A stretch of DNA of 64,000 bases from Amycolatopsis deserti (GCF_014653945.1 NZ_BNAU01000001.1:682001-746000), one strand, 5' to 3'. Counted from the stretch's first letter, positions 7,665-17,753 are shown. A program made the numbers and translations. Notes: a model not told the origin generated them from the sequence alone.

Positions 7665-10400
7665 TCAGCCGTCGGATTCCGAGGACGGGATGTAGGCACC
7701 CGGCACCTGCTCCGGGGCGAAGATCCGGTCCTCACCCGGGTAGGGCTGGGCCCACCCGTGCGTCTGGTACCACGTGAAGTGGTCCATCTGCGCGGGGTTG
7801 GCGTAGTCCGGCACGGCATCCGGCCCGGTCAGGCGCTGGTGTCCCTGCCACTCCGCCCACTGCGCCGCCACCTGCTGCTTGTCCGCCGGCACCGCGTCGG
7901 TCGCGACGGCTGTGGCGGTGGCGTTCTGCGGAGCCGGCACGTCCGCGCCGCACGGGGGCGGCGTCTTCAGGCCCGCGGTCAGCGAGGTCCGGTTGGGCAG
8001 GGCGGTGAACGGCGTGAAGTCCGGCGTCTGGGTGAACGCCGCGCTCATCGGGGTCGCCGCGCTGTCCTTCTGGTTCATCGGGTGGATCCCGAGGATCTGC
8101 TCGATGGTCCGGATCATCGTGATCTGCGAGTAGTAGCGGCTGTCGACCACGCCGTGCCGCGCCCACGGGCTGATGATCTGGATGGGGGCCCGGTGGCCGT
8201 CGATGTGATCCAGCCCGGCCTGCGAGTCGTCCTCCACGATGAAGATCGCCGAGTCCTTCCAGTACGGGCTGTGCGAGATCGTGTCGACGATCTCGCCGAC
8301 CGCAGCGTCGTTGTCCGCGACCTGGGCGGCGCCGTTGGGCGGGCCACCGGTGTGGTCGCTGGACAGCCAGAACATGTTCAGGTTCGCCGGCCCGTTCCGG
8401 GCGAAGTCACGCTTCCAGATCTCGGCCCGGTAGATGTCCGGCACGCTGGTGTCGAACTTCGGGAACCCGGGCACCGACACGTCGTTGAGCGAGGGAATCG
8501 GCGAGGACGACACCATCGGGTAGGCGGTGTCCTGGCCGGTCGCCTGCATGTTCCTGGTGTCGCAGTACAGGTTCTGCCAGGTCGCGCCGGCCGGCTTGGT
8601 CAGGAACTGCTGGAACTCGCCGAAGTTGCGCACCGACTTCCCGGCCGCCTGGGCGCCGGACCAGATGAAGCCGGTCCGCTGGTGTCCCAGCGCGTCGTCC
8701 TCGGTGTCGTAGCTGCGGGCGTACTCGCCGGCCGAGGATTCGGTGTATTCCGGGTTGTCGGCCTGCATCAGCCAGTTGTGGCCCTCGGCGGAGTTGGTGC
8801 CGATGTCGTAGGTGTTGTCGTACAGCCCGAACTGGCGGGCCAGCGCGTGCTGGTTCGGCGTCACGTTCTCGCCGAACTGCGCCAGCGCCGGGTCGCCGTT
8901 GCCCTCCGGCATGTCACCGAAGACCTGGTCGTAGGTCCGGTTCTCCTTGACGATCAGGAACACGTGGTTGATCGTCGACGGCTCGCCGAGCTTCTGCGGG
9001 ACCGGCACCGGGGTCTTGCTGCCGTTGTCCTTGGCGAGCTGTACCGAGTTGCCGATCCACCCGTTCTGCTGGAAGACCTTCGCCGTGTAGCCGTGGATCG
9101 CGGCGTCGCTGGGCAGCCGGAACTTCTGCAGGCTCGCGGTGGTGTCGTGGGTGGCGTGCCCGGCCGCGGTGGTGGGACGGCGGGCGTCGATGCCGCGGGT
9201 GTTGGACACCAGCACGTCGTCGCCGACGGTGGTGATCTCGGCGGGGAAGTAGTCCGTGGGGAGCAGGCCGACGTAGCTGACCGGCTCGAGCGGGCTGGTG
9301 TACCGGTAGACGGCGACCGCGTTGGCGCGGCCCAGTGTCACCAGCAGGTGCCCGTCACCGGTGAGGGTCACCCCGTCGGGCTCGTACCCGACCGACGCCT
9401 CCGGCCACGGCTGGGTCGCGATGGTCTGGACGACCTTGTCGCTGCCGGTGTCGATGACCGAGACGTCGTTGGTGGCGGTGTTGGTGACGAACAGGGCGCC
9501 GTTCTTGGCGTACAGGGCGGTCGGGTGCAGGCCGACGTCGATGCTGCGGGCAGCGGCGGCCGGGTTCGCCAGGTCGATGACGCTGACCGTGCCGGTGGTG
9601 GTGGCGCCGGTCGAGGGGTCGGCGGGGACCGGCGTGTTGTAGGAGTTCAGCGTGGGCTCGCCCGGCTGGGCCGGACGGCCGCCCTCGTTGCTGACGTAGA
9701 GCTTGGTGCCGACCTGGACCAGGTCCCGCGGGGCGTTGCCCACGGCCCAGCTCCGCTGGATCGCGCCGGTCGCCGCGTTGATCGCGACCACCCGGTTCTG
9801 GCCGTTGACCGCCGAGTACACAGTGGAGCCGTCGGAGGAGAACACGGCCTCACCGGCCAGCGCGTGCCGGGGTCCGTCGGCCGGGATGGCGACGAAGGCC
9901 GGGTTCGCGACGCTGCCGTCCGGGTTCACGGTGAACCTGCGGTAGCCGTCGGTCTGGCCCAGCCACAGCTGCTTGCCGTCGGGCGAGTAGGTGGGGCCTT
10001 CCTGGCCCACGTCGTTGCCCGGGATGCGCAGGTTCGCCGCGGCGGAGTTGCCGACGAGCTGCTGCACCTTCCAGGTCTTGAGGTCCACGATGGACAGTGC
10101 CAGCCCGCCGTCGGTGATCGAGGCGGCGAGGTGGGTGCCGTCCGGGCTGACCGCCGACGACATGATCTTGCCGTTGTTGAGGACCAGGCGGTCGCCGATC
10201 GGGTCGATGTACTGGTCGGCGGAGACGACCTGGCCCCGGTCGGTGACCTGGCCGACCTGGTCGTCGCCGAACTGCTGGGTCTGGGCGAGGCCGATCCCGG
10301 TGCCGGTGACGACGAGCGCCAGCGTGGTGGTGCCGGCCGCCGTGAGCCGGGTACCACGCCGGCTCTTCCCGGTCCGCCGTCTGCGGCGTGTTACCTGCAT
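7665..10400 (-). CDS. exported beta-propeller/phosphoesterase (phospholipase C-like) protein
   Basis: A 911-residue exported protein. An N-terminal Arg-rich stretch (VTRRRRRTGKSRRG) precedes a hydrophobic segment (LTAAGTTTLALVVTGTGIGL), a signal or anchor. Residues about 60-440 form YVTN-type propeller repeats (SSAVSPDGTHLAAS, VSVIDLANPA, ATNDVSVIDTGS). Residues about 470-790 are a PF04185-type phosphoesterase, with VFLIVKENRTYDQVFGDMPE, a GHNWLMQ motif, FWLSSDHTGG and IFIVEDDSQAGLDHIDGH, which hold the expected metal ligands. The family includes phospholipase C and acid phosphatases; the substrate here is unknown. The gene starts 3 bases after the ABC permease gene, so exporter and phosphoesterase are cotranscribed. 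Confidence 0.85.
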   Translation of the reverse strand: MQVTRRRRRTGKSRRGTRLTAAGTTTLALVVTGTGIGLAQTQQFGDDQVGQVTDRGQVVSADQYIDPIGDRLVLNNGKIMSSAVSPDGTHLAASITDGGLALSIVDLKTWKVQQLVGNSAAANLRIPGNDVGQEGPTYSPDGKQLWLGQTDGYRRFTVNPDGSVANPAFVAIPADGPRHALAGEAVFSSDGSTVYSAVNGQNRVVAINAATGAIQRSWAVGNAPRDLVQVGTKLYVSNEGGRPAQPGEPTLNSYNTPVPADPSTGATTTGTVSVIDLANPAAAARSIDVGLHPTALYAKNGALFVTNTATNDVSVIDTGSDKVVQTIATQPWPEASVGYEPDGVTLTGDGHLLVTLGRANAVAVYRYTSPLEPVSYVGLLPTDYFPAEITTVGDDVLVSNTRGIDARRPTTAAGHATHDTTASLQKFRLPSDAAIHGYTAKVFQQNGWIGNSVQLAKDNGSKTPVPVPQKLGEPSTINHVFLIVKENRTYDQVFGDMPEGNGDPALAQFGENVTPNQHALARQFGLYDNTYDIGTNSAEGHNWLMQADNPEYTESSAGEYARSYDTEDDALGHQRTGFIWSGAQAAGKSVRNFGEFQQFLTKPAGATWQNLYCDTRNMQATGQDTAYPMVSSSPIPSLNDVSVPGFPKFDTSVPDIYRAEIWKRDFARNGPANLNMFWLSSDHTGGPPNGAAQVADNDAAVGEIVDTISHSPYWKDSAIFIVEDDSQAGLDHIDGHRAPIQIISPWARHGVVDSRYYSQITMIRTIEQILGIHPMNQKDSAATPMSAAFTQTPDFTPFTALPNRTSLTAGLKTPPPCGADVPAPQNATATAVATDAVPADKQQVAAQWAEWQGHQRLTGPDAVPDYANPAQMDHFTWYQTHGWAQPYPGEDRIFAPEQVPGAYIPSSESDG

Positions 10401-10403
10401 TGA

Positions 10404-11750
10404 CTATCCCTTCGTGGTGGGGAGGAGCCCGACGGTGCCGTCGAACTGCCAGAGGGGGTTCGGGGTGTCCCCGGCGGGGGTGTGCACCTGGAAGTAGCCG
10501 TTGACTTCCTTCGGTCCGTCGCCGTCGGCGACGAACCGCCCGTCGGGGGTGACGTCGAGCTGGTAGATCGCGGTCCCGGTCGCGTCGATTCCCGGGAGGT
10601 GCCAGGAGACGACGCAGCGCCAGTCGTTGCCCGGTCCTTCGGGGGCGACCAGGCCGTCGCCCTTGGTGCAGGCCGCGGTGGCGCCGAGCTGGTCCTCGGT
10701 GACGTCGGGGCGGTTCAGTTGCGCGGTCTGCAGGCGGTAGAGGTGGGCGAACGCGGTGGCGACCGACCGCTGCAGCTTCTCCTGCCCGATCCCGGACCCC
10801 GCGGCCGGGATCGAGATCGCGACGACCCCGATGGTGACGGCGAGGAGCGCGGCCAGCGGCAGCGCGCCGAGGGTGAGCGCGCGGCGGGCGGAGCCGTCGT
10901 CGGTGAGGTTGGTGAAGTCGCGGCGCCGGAAGACCAGGTAGGCCAGCGCGGTCGCCGCCACCGTCCACACCAGACCGGACGCGACGCTGATCAGCAGCGG
11001 GCCGAGTTGTGCGGGGTCGGTGAACAGGCCGTTCCACGCGATGAACGCGTAGGTGGGCAGGGCCAGTCGCACGACGACGGGCAGCGGCAGCATCTGGGCG
11101 AGCGCCATCACCAGCGCGACGACCGCGGGCAGCAGCAGGCCCATCGGCGACCGTCCCAGCGCGACGGACCCGAGCAGCCCGATCGCGGCCAGTGCCAGGG
11201 TGGGGGCGAGCGCGCAGACCCAGGCGAGCAGCACCTTCCCGGCGGCGTCCCCGGGGGTGAGCAGGTGCCCGTCGAGTCCGACGAGCGGCCGGCTGCCGGC
11301 CGCGAGGAGACCGCCGGCCGCGCTGGATGCCGCCAGGCCGGTGACGAGCACCAGGAGGACGGTGAGACCGGCCAGTGCCTTGGCGGCGAAGATCCGGCCC
11401 GGCGAACGCACCGCCACCAGCAGGTGCCGCCAGGTGCCGAGGCGGTCCTCGGAGGCGAACACGTCACCGGCGACGACCGAGGTCAGCAGGGGCAGCGCGT
11501 AGGTGCCCGCGAAGCCGAGCATCACCAGCGGCCCGGCCCAGCCGGTGGCGTTCATCCACCGCCCGAAGAGGGTGTCCACGGGCAGCGAGCTCTGCAGGCT
11601 GACCGCGGCGACGACCACCGCGGGCGCGATCCAGCACGCGAGCACCAGCAGGCGGATCCGCCACTGGGAGGTCAGCTTGACCAGTTCGAAGCGGTAGCCG
11701 CGGGCCACCGGGACGGGGCGGGCCGGGGCGGTGGCGACGGTCGCGGTCAT
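10404..11750 (-). CDS. ABC transporter permease with extracytoplasmic C-terminal domain
   Basis: A 448-residue ABC-2-type membrane subunit with several hydrophobic spans between residues about 25 and 340 (for example LLVLACWIAPAVVVAAVSL, ALAGLTVLLVLVTGLAASS, LTLGALPLAALLAVTIGVVA). After the last span there is a soluble tail of about 110 residues with two cysteines (AACTKGDG, WRCVVSWHLPG) that looks like a small extracytoplasmic domain. Its ATG overlaps the stop of the ATPase gene by four bases. It probably pairs with that ATPase as an exporter; the cargo is unknown. Confidence 0.85.
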   Translation of the reverse strand: MTATVATAPARPVPVARGYRFELVKLTSQWRIRLLVLACWIAPAVVVAAVSLQSSLPVDTLFGRWMNATGWAGPLVMLGFAGTYALPLLTSVVAGDVFASEDRLGTWRHLLVAVRSPGRIFAAKALAGLTVLLVLVTGLAASSAAGGLLAAGSRPLVGLDGHLLTPGDAAGKVLLAWVCALAPTLALAAIGLLGSVALGRSPMGLLLPAVVALVMALAQMLPLPVVVRLALPTYAFIAWNGLFTDPAQLGPLLISVASGLVWTVAATALAYLVFRRRDFTNLTDDGSARRALTLGALPLAALLAVTIGVVAISIPAAGSGIGQEKLQRSVATAFAHLYRLQTAQLNRPDVTEDQLGATAACTKGDGLVAPEGPGNDWRCVVSWHLPGIDATGTAIYQLDVTPDGRFVADGDGPKEVNGYFQVHTPAGDTPNPLWQFDGTVGLLPTTKG

Positions 11751-12652
11751 CGGGTCGGCTCCTGGTGCTCGGTGAGGGCGAGGAACGCGGCTTCCAGAGG
11801 TGAGACCACGGGGGCGAGCTCGCGCACCGGGATGCCCGCGCGGACGAGCCGGGCCACCATCTCGTCGAGGGCGGGCACCGGGGCGCGCACGACGAGCGCG
11901 TCGCCGGTGCCGGCGAGGTGGACTCCGGGAGTGCCGGCCGCGATCCCACGGGCCGCGTCCGGATCGGGGGTGCGCAGCCGGTACTCCAGGTCCCGGCTCT
12001 CGGCCGCGAGTTTGCCCAGCGGGCCGGAGAACACGACCCGTCCGGTGGCGAGGATGGTGACCTCGGAGCACAGCGCCTCGAGGTCGTCCATGCGGTGGCT
12101 GGAGAGCACCACCGCGGTGCCCTCCTCGGCCAGCCGGTGCAGGACCGCATGGACGTGTTTCGTGCCGGCGGGGTCGAGGCCGTTGGCGGGCTCGTCGAGC
12201 ACCAAGAGCCGGGGCGCGGTGAGCAGCGCCGCGGCGAGGCCGAGCCGCTGGCGCATGCCGAGGGAGAACCCGCGGACGCGGTCGTCGGCGACATCGGTGA
12301 GCCCGACCTGCTCCAGCACGTCGCCGATCCCGGCCGTCCGGGCGTCGATGCCGCGGAGACGGGCCAGCGCGGCGAGGTTCTGCCGCGCGGTCAGCGACGG
12401 GTACAGGCCGGGACCGTCGACGAATCCGGCGACACCGCCGGGAGCGGCGGGGGCCTGCGCGCCGAGGATTTCGAGGCTGCCGGCGTCGGCGACGGCGAGG
12501 CCCAGCAGCAGGCCGAGCAACGTCGTCTTCCCGGCGCCGTTGGGGCCCGCGAGGCCGTGGATCTGCCCCGGCGCCACGTCCAGGTCGACCCCGTCGAGCG
12601 CGACGACGTCCCCGAAGTACTTGCTGATCCCGCGAGCTCGCACGGTCTGCAT
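11747..12652 (-). CDS. ABC transporter ATP-binding protein (exporter type)
   Basis: A 301-residue nucleotide-binding subunit of the CcmA/drug-export class. Walker A is GPNGAGKTTLL near residue 39, the signature is a variant FSLGMRQRLGLAAALL, Walker B is LLVLDEPANGLDP, and the H-loop is VVLSSHRMDDLE. The last 80 residues form the accessory domain usual in two-component exporters. It is first in a three-gene operon with the permease and the propeller phosphoesterase. Its upstream region faces the P-type ATPase operon. Confidence 0.92.
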   Translation of the reverse strand: MQTVRARGISKYFGDVVALDGVDLDVAPGQIHGLAGPNGAGKTTLLGLLLGLAVADAGSLEILGAQAPAAPGGVAGFVDGPGLYPSLTARQNLAALARLRGIDARTAGIGDVLEQVGLTDVADDRVRGFSLGMRQRLGLAAALLTAPRLLVLDEPANGLDPAGTKHVHAVLHRLAEEGTAVVLSSHRMDDLEALCSEVTILATGRVVFSGPLGKLAAESRDLEYRLRTPDPDAARGIAAGTPGVHLAGTGDALVVRAPVPALDEMVARLVRAGIPVRELAPVVSPLEAAFLALTEHQEPTR

Positions 12653-12881
12653 GGGGTTTCCTCAGCTCCTTCACAGGTCGGCTTCAGAAACTTAGGTACG
12701 GCAAGTGACTCGGTCCGGCCGGCTGGATGAACGACGGTGGAACGCGGGCTGACCGCCACGTCGCTAACGTCGATCGTGGACATTTCGGACTGGTTCGCGC
12801 CGCGAGTCTCGGCAGGCTTCAGTCGATGTTGGTTCGCTCGTAATATGAGCCGCCTCGACGGTCCGGGAGGAGAGTGCGCTC
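12653..12881. promoter_or_regulatory. divergent promoter region
   Basis: This 229-base gap must hold promoters for the minus-strand exporter operon and the plus-strand P-type ATPase operon. TAATAT at 12841-12846 is a reasonable -10 element for the plus direction, followed by the ribosome binding site GGGAGGAG at 12865-12872. I see no convincing -35 element or operator. Confidence 0.35.
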
Positions 12882-13472
12882 ATGGCCACTGACGCGGTCG
12901 GCACCACCGGTACAGGTCCCCGGCCCAGAACGGCCACTGTGGATCTTCCGTTCGTCCACGCCGAGTTCCGCGCACCCGACCTGCACCTTCCGCGCGTCCC
13001 CACGCCGCGGGTGCCGATGCCCAACCGCGGCGAGCTCACCTCCGCGCTGGACACCGTGCGATCCTTCCTGCCGCCACCCCGGCAGCTCGCCTATTACGGC
13101 GCGCTCGGGGTCCTGGCCGCCGTGGAACTGATCGAATGGCCGGTCGCGGTCGCGATCGGTCTCGGCACGGCGGTGGCCGGACGCGGCGGGCAGCCCGGTG
13201 CGGCCAAGCCCGCGGAATCCACCATGACGCCGAAACCGGCCGGACCCGCGCAGGTGGCCGCCCCGGCCGAGCCGGCCAAGCCCGTGGATACGACTACCCC
13301 GGCGCCGCAGGCGACACCCGCGGCCCCGGCAGCGCAGCACAAGCCGCGGGCGGCGGCGAATCGCGCCACGCCGGCGGGGCAGCCCGTGCCGGCGGGTGCG
13401 CCCCGGCCCGTCCCTCCGCGCCGGAGCAAGTCCACGCAGCCGGGGAGTGGCTCGGCAGCTGACGGTACGTAA
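12882..13472 (+). CDS. single-span membrane protein with Pro/Ala-rich tail, P-type ATPase partner
   Basis: A 196-residue protein. Residues 1-65 are soluble and Pro-rich (LHLPRVPTPRVPMPNRGELT). One membrane helix covers about 69-97 (LAYYGALGVLAAVELIEWPV plus a short continuation). The rest is a low-complexity Ala/Pro/Lys tail (KPAGPAQVAAPAEPAKPVDT and similar). The GGGAGGAGAG ribosome site sets the ATG. The gene ends 3 bases before the P-type ATPase, and small proteins of this kind are known beside CtpI-like ATPases in actinobacteria. It is therefore probably an accessory or membrane-assembly subunit; function inferred from position. Confidence 0.75.
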   Translation: MATDAVGTTGTGPRPRTATVDLPFVHAEFRAPDLHLPRVPTPRVPMPNRGELTSALDTVRSFLPPPRQLAYYGALGVLAAVELIEWPVAVAIGLGTAVAGRGGQPGAAKPAESTMTPKPAGPAQVAAPAEPAKPVDTTTPAPQATPAAPAAQHKPRAAANRATPAGQPVPAGAPRPVPPRRSKSTQPGSGSAADGT

Positions 13473-13475
13473 GCG

Positions 13476-16400
13476 ATGCGCCTGCCCACGCTGGCCGGTT
13501 TCGTCGTCAAACCGGCCGTCGCGGTGCTGGGTGCGCTCGCGGCTCCCGGGCGGCGGTCCTGGACGTCCGGGGAACGCACGCACCTGGAGGTGCGCGGCTT
13601 CCACGAACCGGGCCGCGAGGACGCCGCGCGGGATCTCGAACAGCGTCTGGCCGCGGTCGAGGGGGTGCGCGGTGTGGCGGTCAACGCGGCGCTGGGCCGG
13701 GTGGTCGTCGGCCACGAACCGCAGGTGACCGCCGGCGCGCTGGCCCGGGTGATCGGTGCGGCCGAGCGGGACTGGGCGCTCACCGGGCGGGCGCCGCGCG
13801 GTGAGGCGCACCCGGCCAATCCCGCACCGGCGGCTCGTGAGCTCGTCGCGCTGGGCACCGCCGTGATCGGCTTGTCCTACGCCGCCCTCGGCCGGGTACT
13901 GCCCGTGCGGGCGCTGCCGCCGGTGGTGCCGGCGCTGGCGGCGCTGGTCGATTCGACGCCGGGACTGCGTGGCGGAATCGAGAGGCTGTTGGGGCGGCCG
14001 GCGACCGACGCGGTGTTCGCCATCGGCGGCACGGCGAGCCAGGCGCTGGCGCAGCGGCCGATCGCGCTGGTCACCGACGCCGCCTATCGCTGGTGCCTGC
14101 GCGGCGAGCTGATCGCCCGCGGGCAGGCGTGGGAACGGTGGGAGCGGCGCACCGGTGACCGGATGGAGCTGCACCGGGCGCCCGCGGTGGAGCGGCCCTC
14201 GCGGCCGCGACCTCCTCCGGCGGGCCCGGTCGAGCGGGTGGCGCACGCCTCAGCCGGGCTCGGCGCGGCCGGGGCGGCCGGGGTGCTGCTGGCCCGTCGC
14301 GACGGCAGGCGGGCCACCGGGTTGCTGATCGCCGCGGCGGCGCGTCCGGCCAAGGCGAGCCGGGACGCCTTCGCGGCCCGCCTCGCGCGGGACCTCTCCG
14401 CGGCCGGGTCCCTCGTCCTCGAACCGGATGCCCTGCGACGGCTCGATCGGGTGGATCGCGTCGTGCTCAGCACGGACCTGCTGCGCACCGGACGCCGCGT
14501 GATCGGCGAGGTCGCGGTCACCGACGAGACCACTGACCTGGACGAGGCCACCAGCGTCGTCTACGACCTGGCCGAGCCCGACGGCCCACCCCGCTCGCGC
14601 GGTGACTGGACCGTGCGGCAGCGGGGTGACGAGCTCGAAGTGCACCACCGCGGTACCAGGGTCGCGGTGGCAAGCCTGGAGGAGGAACGCCATCCGCTCG
14701 CCGATGCCGTGCTGGACGCGGCGAAGCGGGCAGGCGCCGTGGTGGAAACACCGCCTGACGAGGTGGCGGCCCGGGTGCGGGAACTGCAGACCGACGGTCA
14801 CCTGGTGGCGGTCGTCTCGGCGGACCCGGCGGCGCTGGCCGGCGCCGACGTCGCCATCGGGGTGCCTGCCGGCGACGACCGGCTCCCGTGGCAGGCGCAC
14901 GTGCTGTGCCCGGAACTGCGCGAAGTCTGCGGTGTCCTGGACGCGGTCGAACCGGCCCACCGGGCCAGCCGTCACGGCGCCGTGCTGTCCATCGCCGGAT
15001 CGACGTTCGGAGCGCTGTTCGGGGGGTTCGGCCCGTCGGCGACGGCGGCCGGGCGAGCGTCCTTCCCGGTCCACTTCGCGACGTTGCTCGCGCTGGCCGC
15101 CGGCACCTGGACCGGGTCGGAAGCCGGGCGGCGCCCGCTGCCCATCCCCGCCGACCGCACACCCTGGCACGCGATGTCGCCCGAGGCCGTGCTCACCAGG
15201 CTGAACAGCCGCCGCGCCGGGTTGGCGGACGAGGAATCGGAGGAGCGCAGGCGGGCCGAAGCCGCCGTCGGCGAGCCCGAGGTGATGGGTCTGGCGCGGG
15301 CGTCGGCCGAGGAGCTCGCGGGACCGCTGACCCCGGCGCTCGCCGCCGGTGCCGGGGTCTCGGCGAGCCTGGGTTCGCTCACGGACGCGGCGTTGATCAT
15401 CGGTGTGCTCGGGCTCAACGCCCTCATCGGCGGCCTGCAGCGGCTGGGCGCTGATCGGGAACTACACCACCTGATCGACAGCAGCGCGCTGCAGGTGCGG
15501 TTGCGCCGGGTCGGAACCGCCCTGACCGCGCGCGCCGACGTGCTGGTCCCGGGGGACGTGATCGAACTGCGAGCCGGTGACGCGGTGCCCGCAGACTGCC
15601 GCGTGCTCGACGCCGCCGGGCTCGAGGTGGACGAATCGAGCCTCACCGGCGAATCGCAGCCGGTGGCCAAGAGCCCGCCGCCGACCACGAAGGCGGGCGT
15701 GGCGGACCGCACGTCGATGCTCTACCGCGGCACCACGATCGCGGCCGGGCGCGGCAGCGCGGTCGTCGTCGCCACGGGCGAGCGCACCGAGGTGGGACGC
15801 ACCGCACGGCTCGACGGGGATGCGCCGCCGGTGACCGGGGTGGCTGCCCGGCTGGCCGGCCTGACCCGCCTCACGCTGCCGGTGACGGTGGGCGCCGGGG
15901 CCGCGCTGCTGCTGGCGGATCTGGCCCGGGGCAACGGGATCAGCCAGGCCCTGGGGCGCGCGGTCGGTCTGTCGGTGGCGGCCGTGCCGGAAGGACTGCC
16001 GTTCGTCGCGACGGTCGCCGAACTGGCGTCGGCTCGCCGGCTGGCGCACCGCGGCGTGCTGGTGCGCAGCCCGTCGACGATCGAAGCGCTGGGCCGCGTC
16101 GACCTGTTGTGCTTCGACAAGACCGGGACGCTCACCGAAGGCCGCATCCGGCTTCGGCTCGTCTCCGACGGGAGCACCACCCGCGAGGTGGGCGAGCTGA
16201 CTCCGGCGCTGGCCGGCGTCCTGGCCGCCGCGGTCCGGGCGAGCCCGTGGCACGAGGCCGCGGAATCGCTGCCGGACGCCACCGACCGGGCCGTGCTGGA
16301 CGCCGCCCAGGCCCACGGGATCGAGACCGGCGGCCCGGGCGAGGTGACCTGGCTGGGCGCACTGCCGTTCGAACCCTCCCGCGGCTACCACGCCACACTC

Positions 16401-17645
16401 ACCGGCACCCCGGACGGCCCACTGCTCAGCGTGAAGGGGGCACCCGAAGCGGTGCTCGCCCGCTGCGACCCGCCGGTGTCGCTCGAAGCCGTCGATCGGC
16501 TGGCGCACCAGGGATTCCGGGTGCTCGCGGTGGCCGAGCGGCGCGCGGGCGGGCTCGACGACCTCGACGACGACCGCGTCCGCGGCCTGACCTTCCGCGG
16601 CCTGCTCGCCCTCGCCGACCCCGTACGGCCGACCGCCGCGCAGGCCGTCGCCGACCTGCGCCGGGCCGGCGTGCGTGTCGCCATGATCACCGGCGACCAC
16701 CCCAGCACGGCCGCGGCGATCGCGGCCGAACTGTCGCTCGGTGACGGGACAGCCCTCATGACCGGGGCGGAGGTCGAGGCGAGCGACGACGACGAACTCG
16801 CCGCCCGCGCGCCGGAGATCACCGTGTTCGCCCGGGTCAGCCCCGCACAGAAAGCCCGGATCGTGCGGCAGCTCAACCGGGCCGGGCGCATCGTCGCCAT
16901 GACCGGCGACGGTGCCAACGACGTGCCCGCCATCCGGCTGGCCCACGTCGGCGTCGCGCTGGGCGCCACGGCGACGCCCGCCGCACGGGAGGCCGCGGAC
17001 CTCGTGGTCGCCGACGACCGGATCGAAACGATCATCCACGCCATCGTCGAGGGGCGGGCGATGTGGGCCTCCGTACGAGACGCCCTCTCCATCCTGCTCG
17101 GCGGCAACCTCGGTGAGGTCGGGTTCACCGTCGGAGCCGGGCTCGTCAGCACTCGCGACACCCTCAACGCGCGACAGTTGTTGCTGGTCAACCTCCTCAC
17201 CGACGTCCTGCCCGCGATGGCGGTCGCGGTGCGCCCGCCGCCCGGCACCAGCCCCGAGGACCTGCTCAGCGAAGGTCCGGAAGCCTCACTCGGAGCGGTG
17301 CTGACCAAGGACCTCATCGCCCGCGCCGCGACCACCGCGACCGCCGCACTCGCCGGCTGGCTCGCCGTGCGGCCGGTCGCCACCCCACGGCAGGCCAGCA
17401 CCACCGGACTGGTGGCGCTCGTCGCCGCGCAGCTGGCCCAGACCGTGGCGGTGCGAGGCCGCACGCCACTGGTCGTCGCGGCCGGCGCCGGATCGTTGCT
17501 GGCGCTCGCCGCGGTCGTGCAGATCCCCGGCTTGAGCGGATTCTTCGGCTGCAGCCCGCTGCTGCCGCACCAATGGGCGCTCGCCCTCACCGCCGCGACG
17601 GCCGCGGCTGTGACGCAGATCGTCCTGCAACGGGTGCGGCATTGA
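13476..17645 (+). CDS. CtpI-like cation-transporting P-type ATPase
   Basis: A 1,389-residue P-type ATPase, much longer than the usual 700-900. The N-terminal 500 residues include an HMA-like ferredoxin fold (about 28-92, without a CxxC metal site) and extra membrane segments. The catalytic part begins near residue 560: actuator loop SSLTGESQPVAK, membrane motif AVPEGLP typical of P2-type (Ca/Na/K-like) pumps, phosphorylation site CFDKTGTLTEG with Asp881, MITGDHPSTAA and the hinge MTGDGANDVPAIRLA. The C-terminus adds further membrane helices. This matches the mycobacterial CtpI/CtpH size class, whose ion is not well established. The PEGLP motif argues against a heavy-metal CPx pump. Confidence 0.9.
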   Translation: MRLPTLAGFVVKPAVAVLGALAAPGRRSWTSGERTHLEVRGFHEPGREDAARDLEQRLAAVEGVRGVAVNAALGRVVVGHEPQVTAGALARVIGAAERDWALTGRAPRGEAHPANPAPAARELVALGTAVIGLSYAALGRVLPVRALPPVVPALAALVDSTPGLRGGIERLLGRPATDAVFAIGGTASQALAQRPIALVTDAAYRWCLRGELIARGQAWERWERRTGDRMELHRAPAVERPSRPRPPPAGPVERVAHASAGLGAAGAAGVLLARRDGRRATGLLIAAAARPAKASRDAFAARLARDLSAAGSLVLEPDALRRLDRVDRVVLSTDLLRTGRRVIGEVAVTDETTDLDEATSVVYDLAEPDGPPRSRGDWTVRQRGDELEVHHRGTRVAVASLEEERHPLADAVLDAAKRAGAVVETPPDEVAARVRELQTDGHLVAVVSADPAALAGADVAIGVPAGDDRLPWQAHVLCPELREVCGVLDAVEPAHRASRHGAVLSIAGSTFGALFGGFGPSATAAGRASFPVHFATLLALAAGTWTGSEAGRRPLPIPADRTPWHAMSPEAVLTRLNSRRAGLADEESEERRRAEAAVGEPEVMGLARASAEELAGPLTPALAAGAGVSASLGSLTDAALIIGVLGLNALIGGLQRLGADRELHHLIDSSALQVRLRRVGTALTARADVLVPGDVIELRAGDAVPADCRVLDAAGLEVDESSLTGESQPVAKSPPPTTKAGVADRTSMLYRGTTIAAGRGSAVVVATGERTEVGRTARLDGDAPPVTGVAARLAGLTRLTLPVTVGAGAALLLADLARGNGISQALGRAVGLSVAAVPEGLPFVATVAELASARRLAHRGVLVRSPSTIEALGRVDLLCFDKTGTLTEGRIRLRLVSDGSTTREVGELTPALAGVLAAAVRASPWHEAAESLPDATDRAVLDAAQAHGIETGGPGEVTWLGALPFEPSRGYHATLTGTPDGPLLSVKGAPEAVLARCDPPVSLEAVDRLAHQGFRVLAVAERRAGGLDDLDDDRVRGLTFRGLLALADPVRPTAAQAVADLRRAGVRVAMITGDHPSTAAAIAAELSLGDGTALMTGAEVEASDDDELAARAPEITVFARVSPAQKARIVRQLNRAGRIVAMTGDGANDVPAIRLAHVGVALGATATPAAREAADLVVADDRIETIIHAIVEGRAMWASVRDALSILLGGNLGEVGFTVGAGLVSTRDTLNARQLLLVNLLTDVLPAMAVAVRPPPGTSPEDLLSEGPEASLGAVLTKDLIARAATTATAALAGWLAVRPVATPRQASTTGLVALVAAQLAQTVAVRGRTPLVVAAGAGSLLALAAVVQIPGLSGFFGCSPLLPHQWALALTAATAAAVTQIVLQRVRH

Positions 17646-17753
17646 CGCACCGGTAGTTCCCGCCGGGTTCACCGGCACGACATCCCCGCTCCGTCCCGGG
17701 CTCATCCACGCGAGCGACCGTGCAGGCAGTCCAACACCTGCTAGGAGTCCACA

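Noticed and set aside
7554-10403. Open frame of 949 codons on the plus strand opposite the phosphoesterase
   Set aside because: Composition is typical of a shadow frame; the minus strand has conserved propeller and phosphoesterase motifs.
13476-17645. Heavy-metal (CPx-type) P-type ATPase
   Set aside because: The N-terminal HMA-like fold has no CxxC and the membrane motif is PEGLP, not CPC/CPH.
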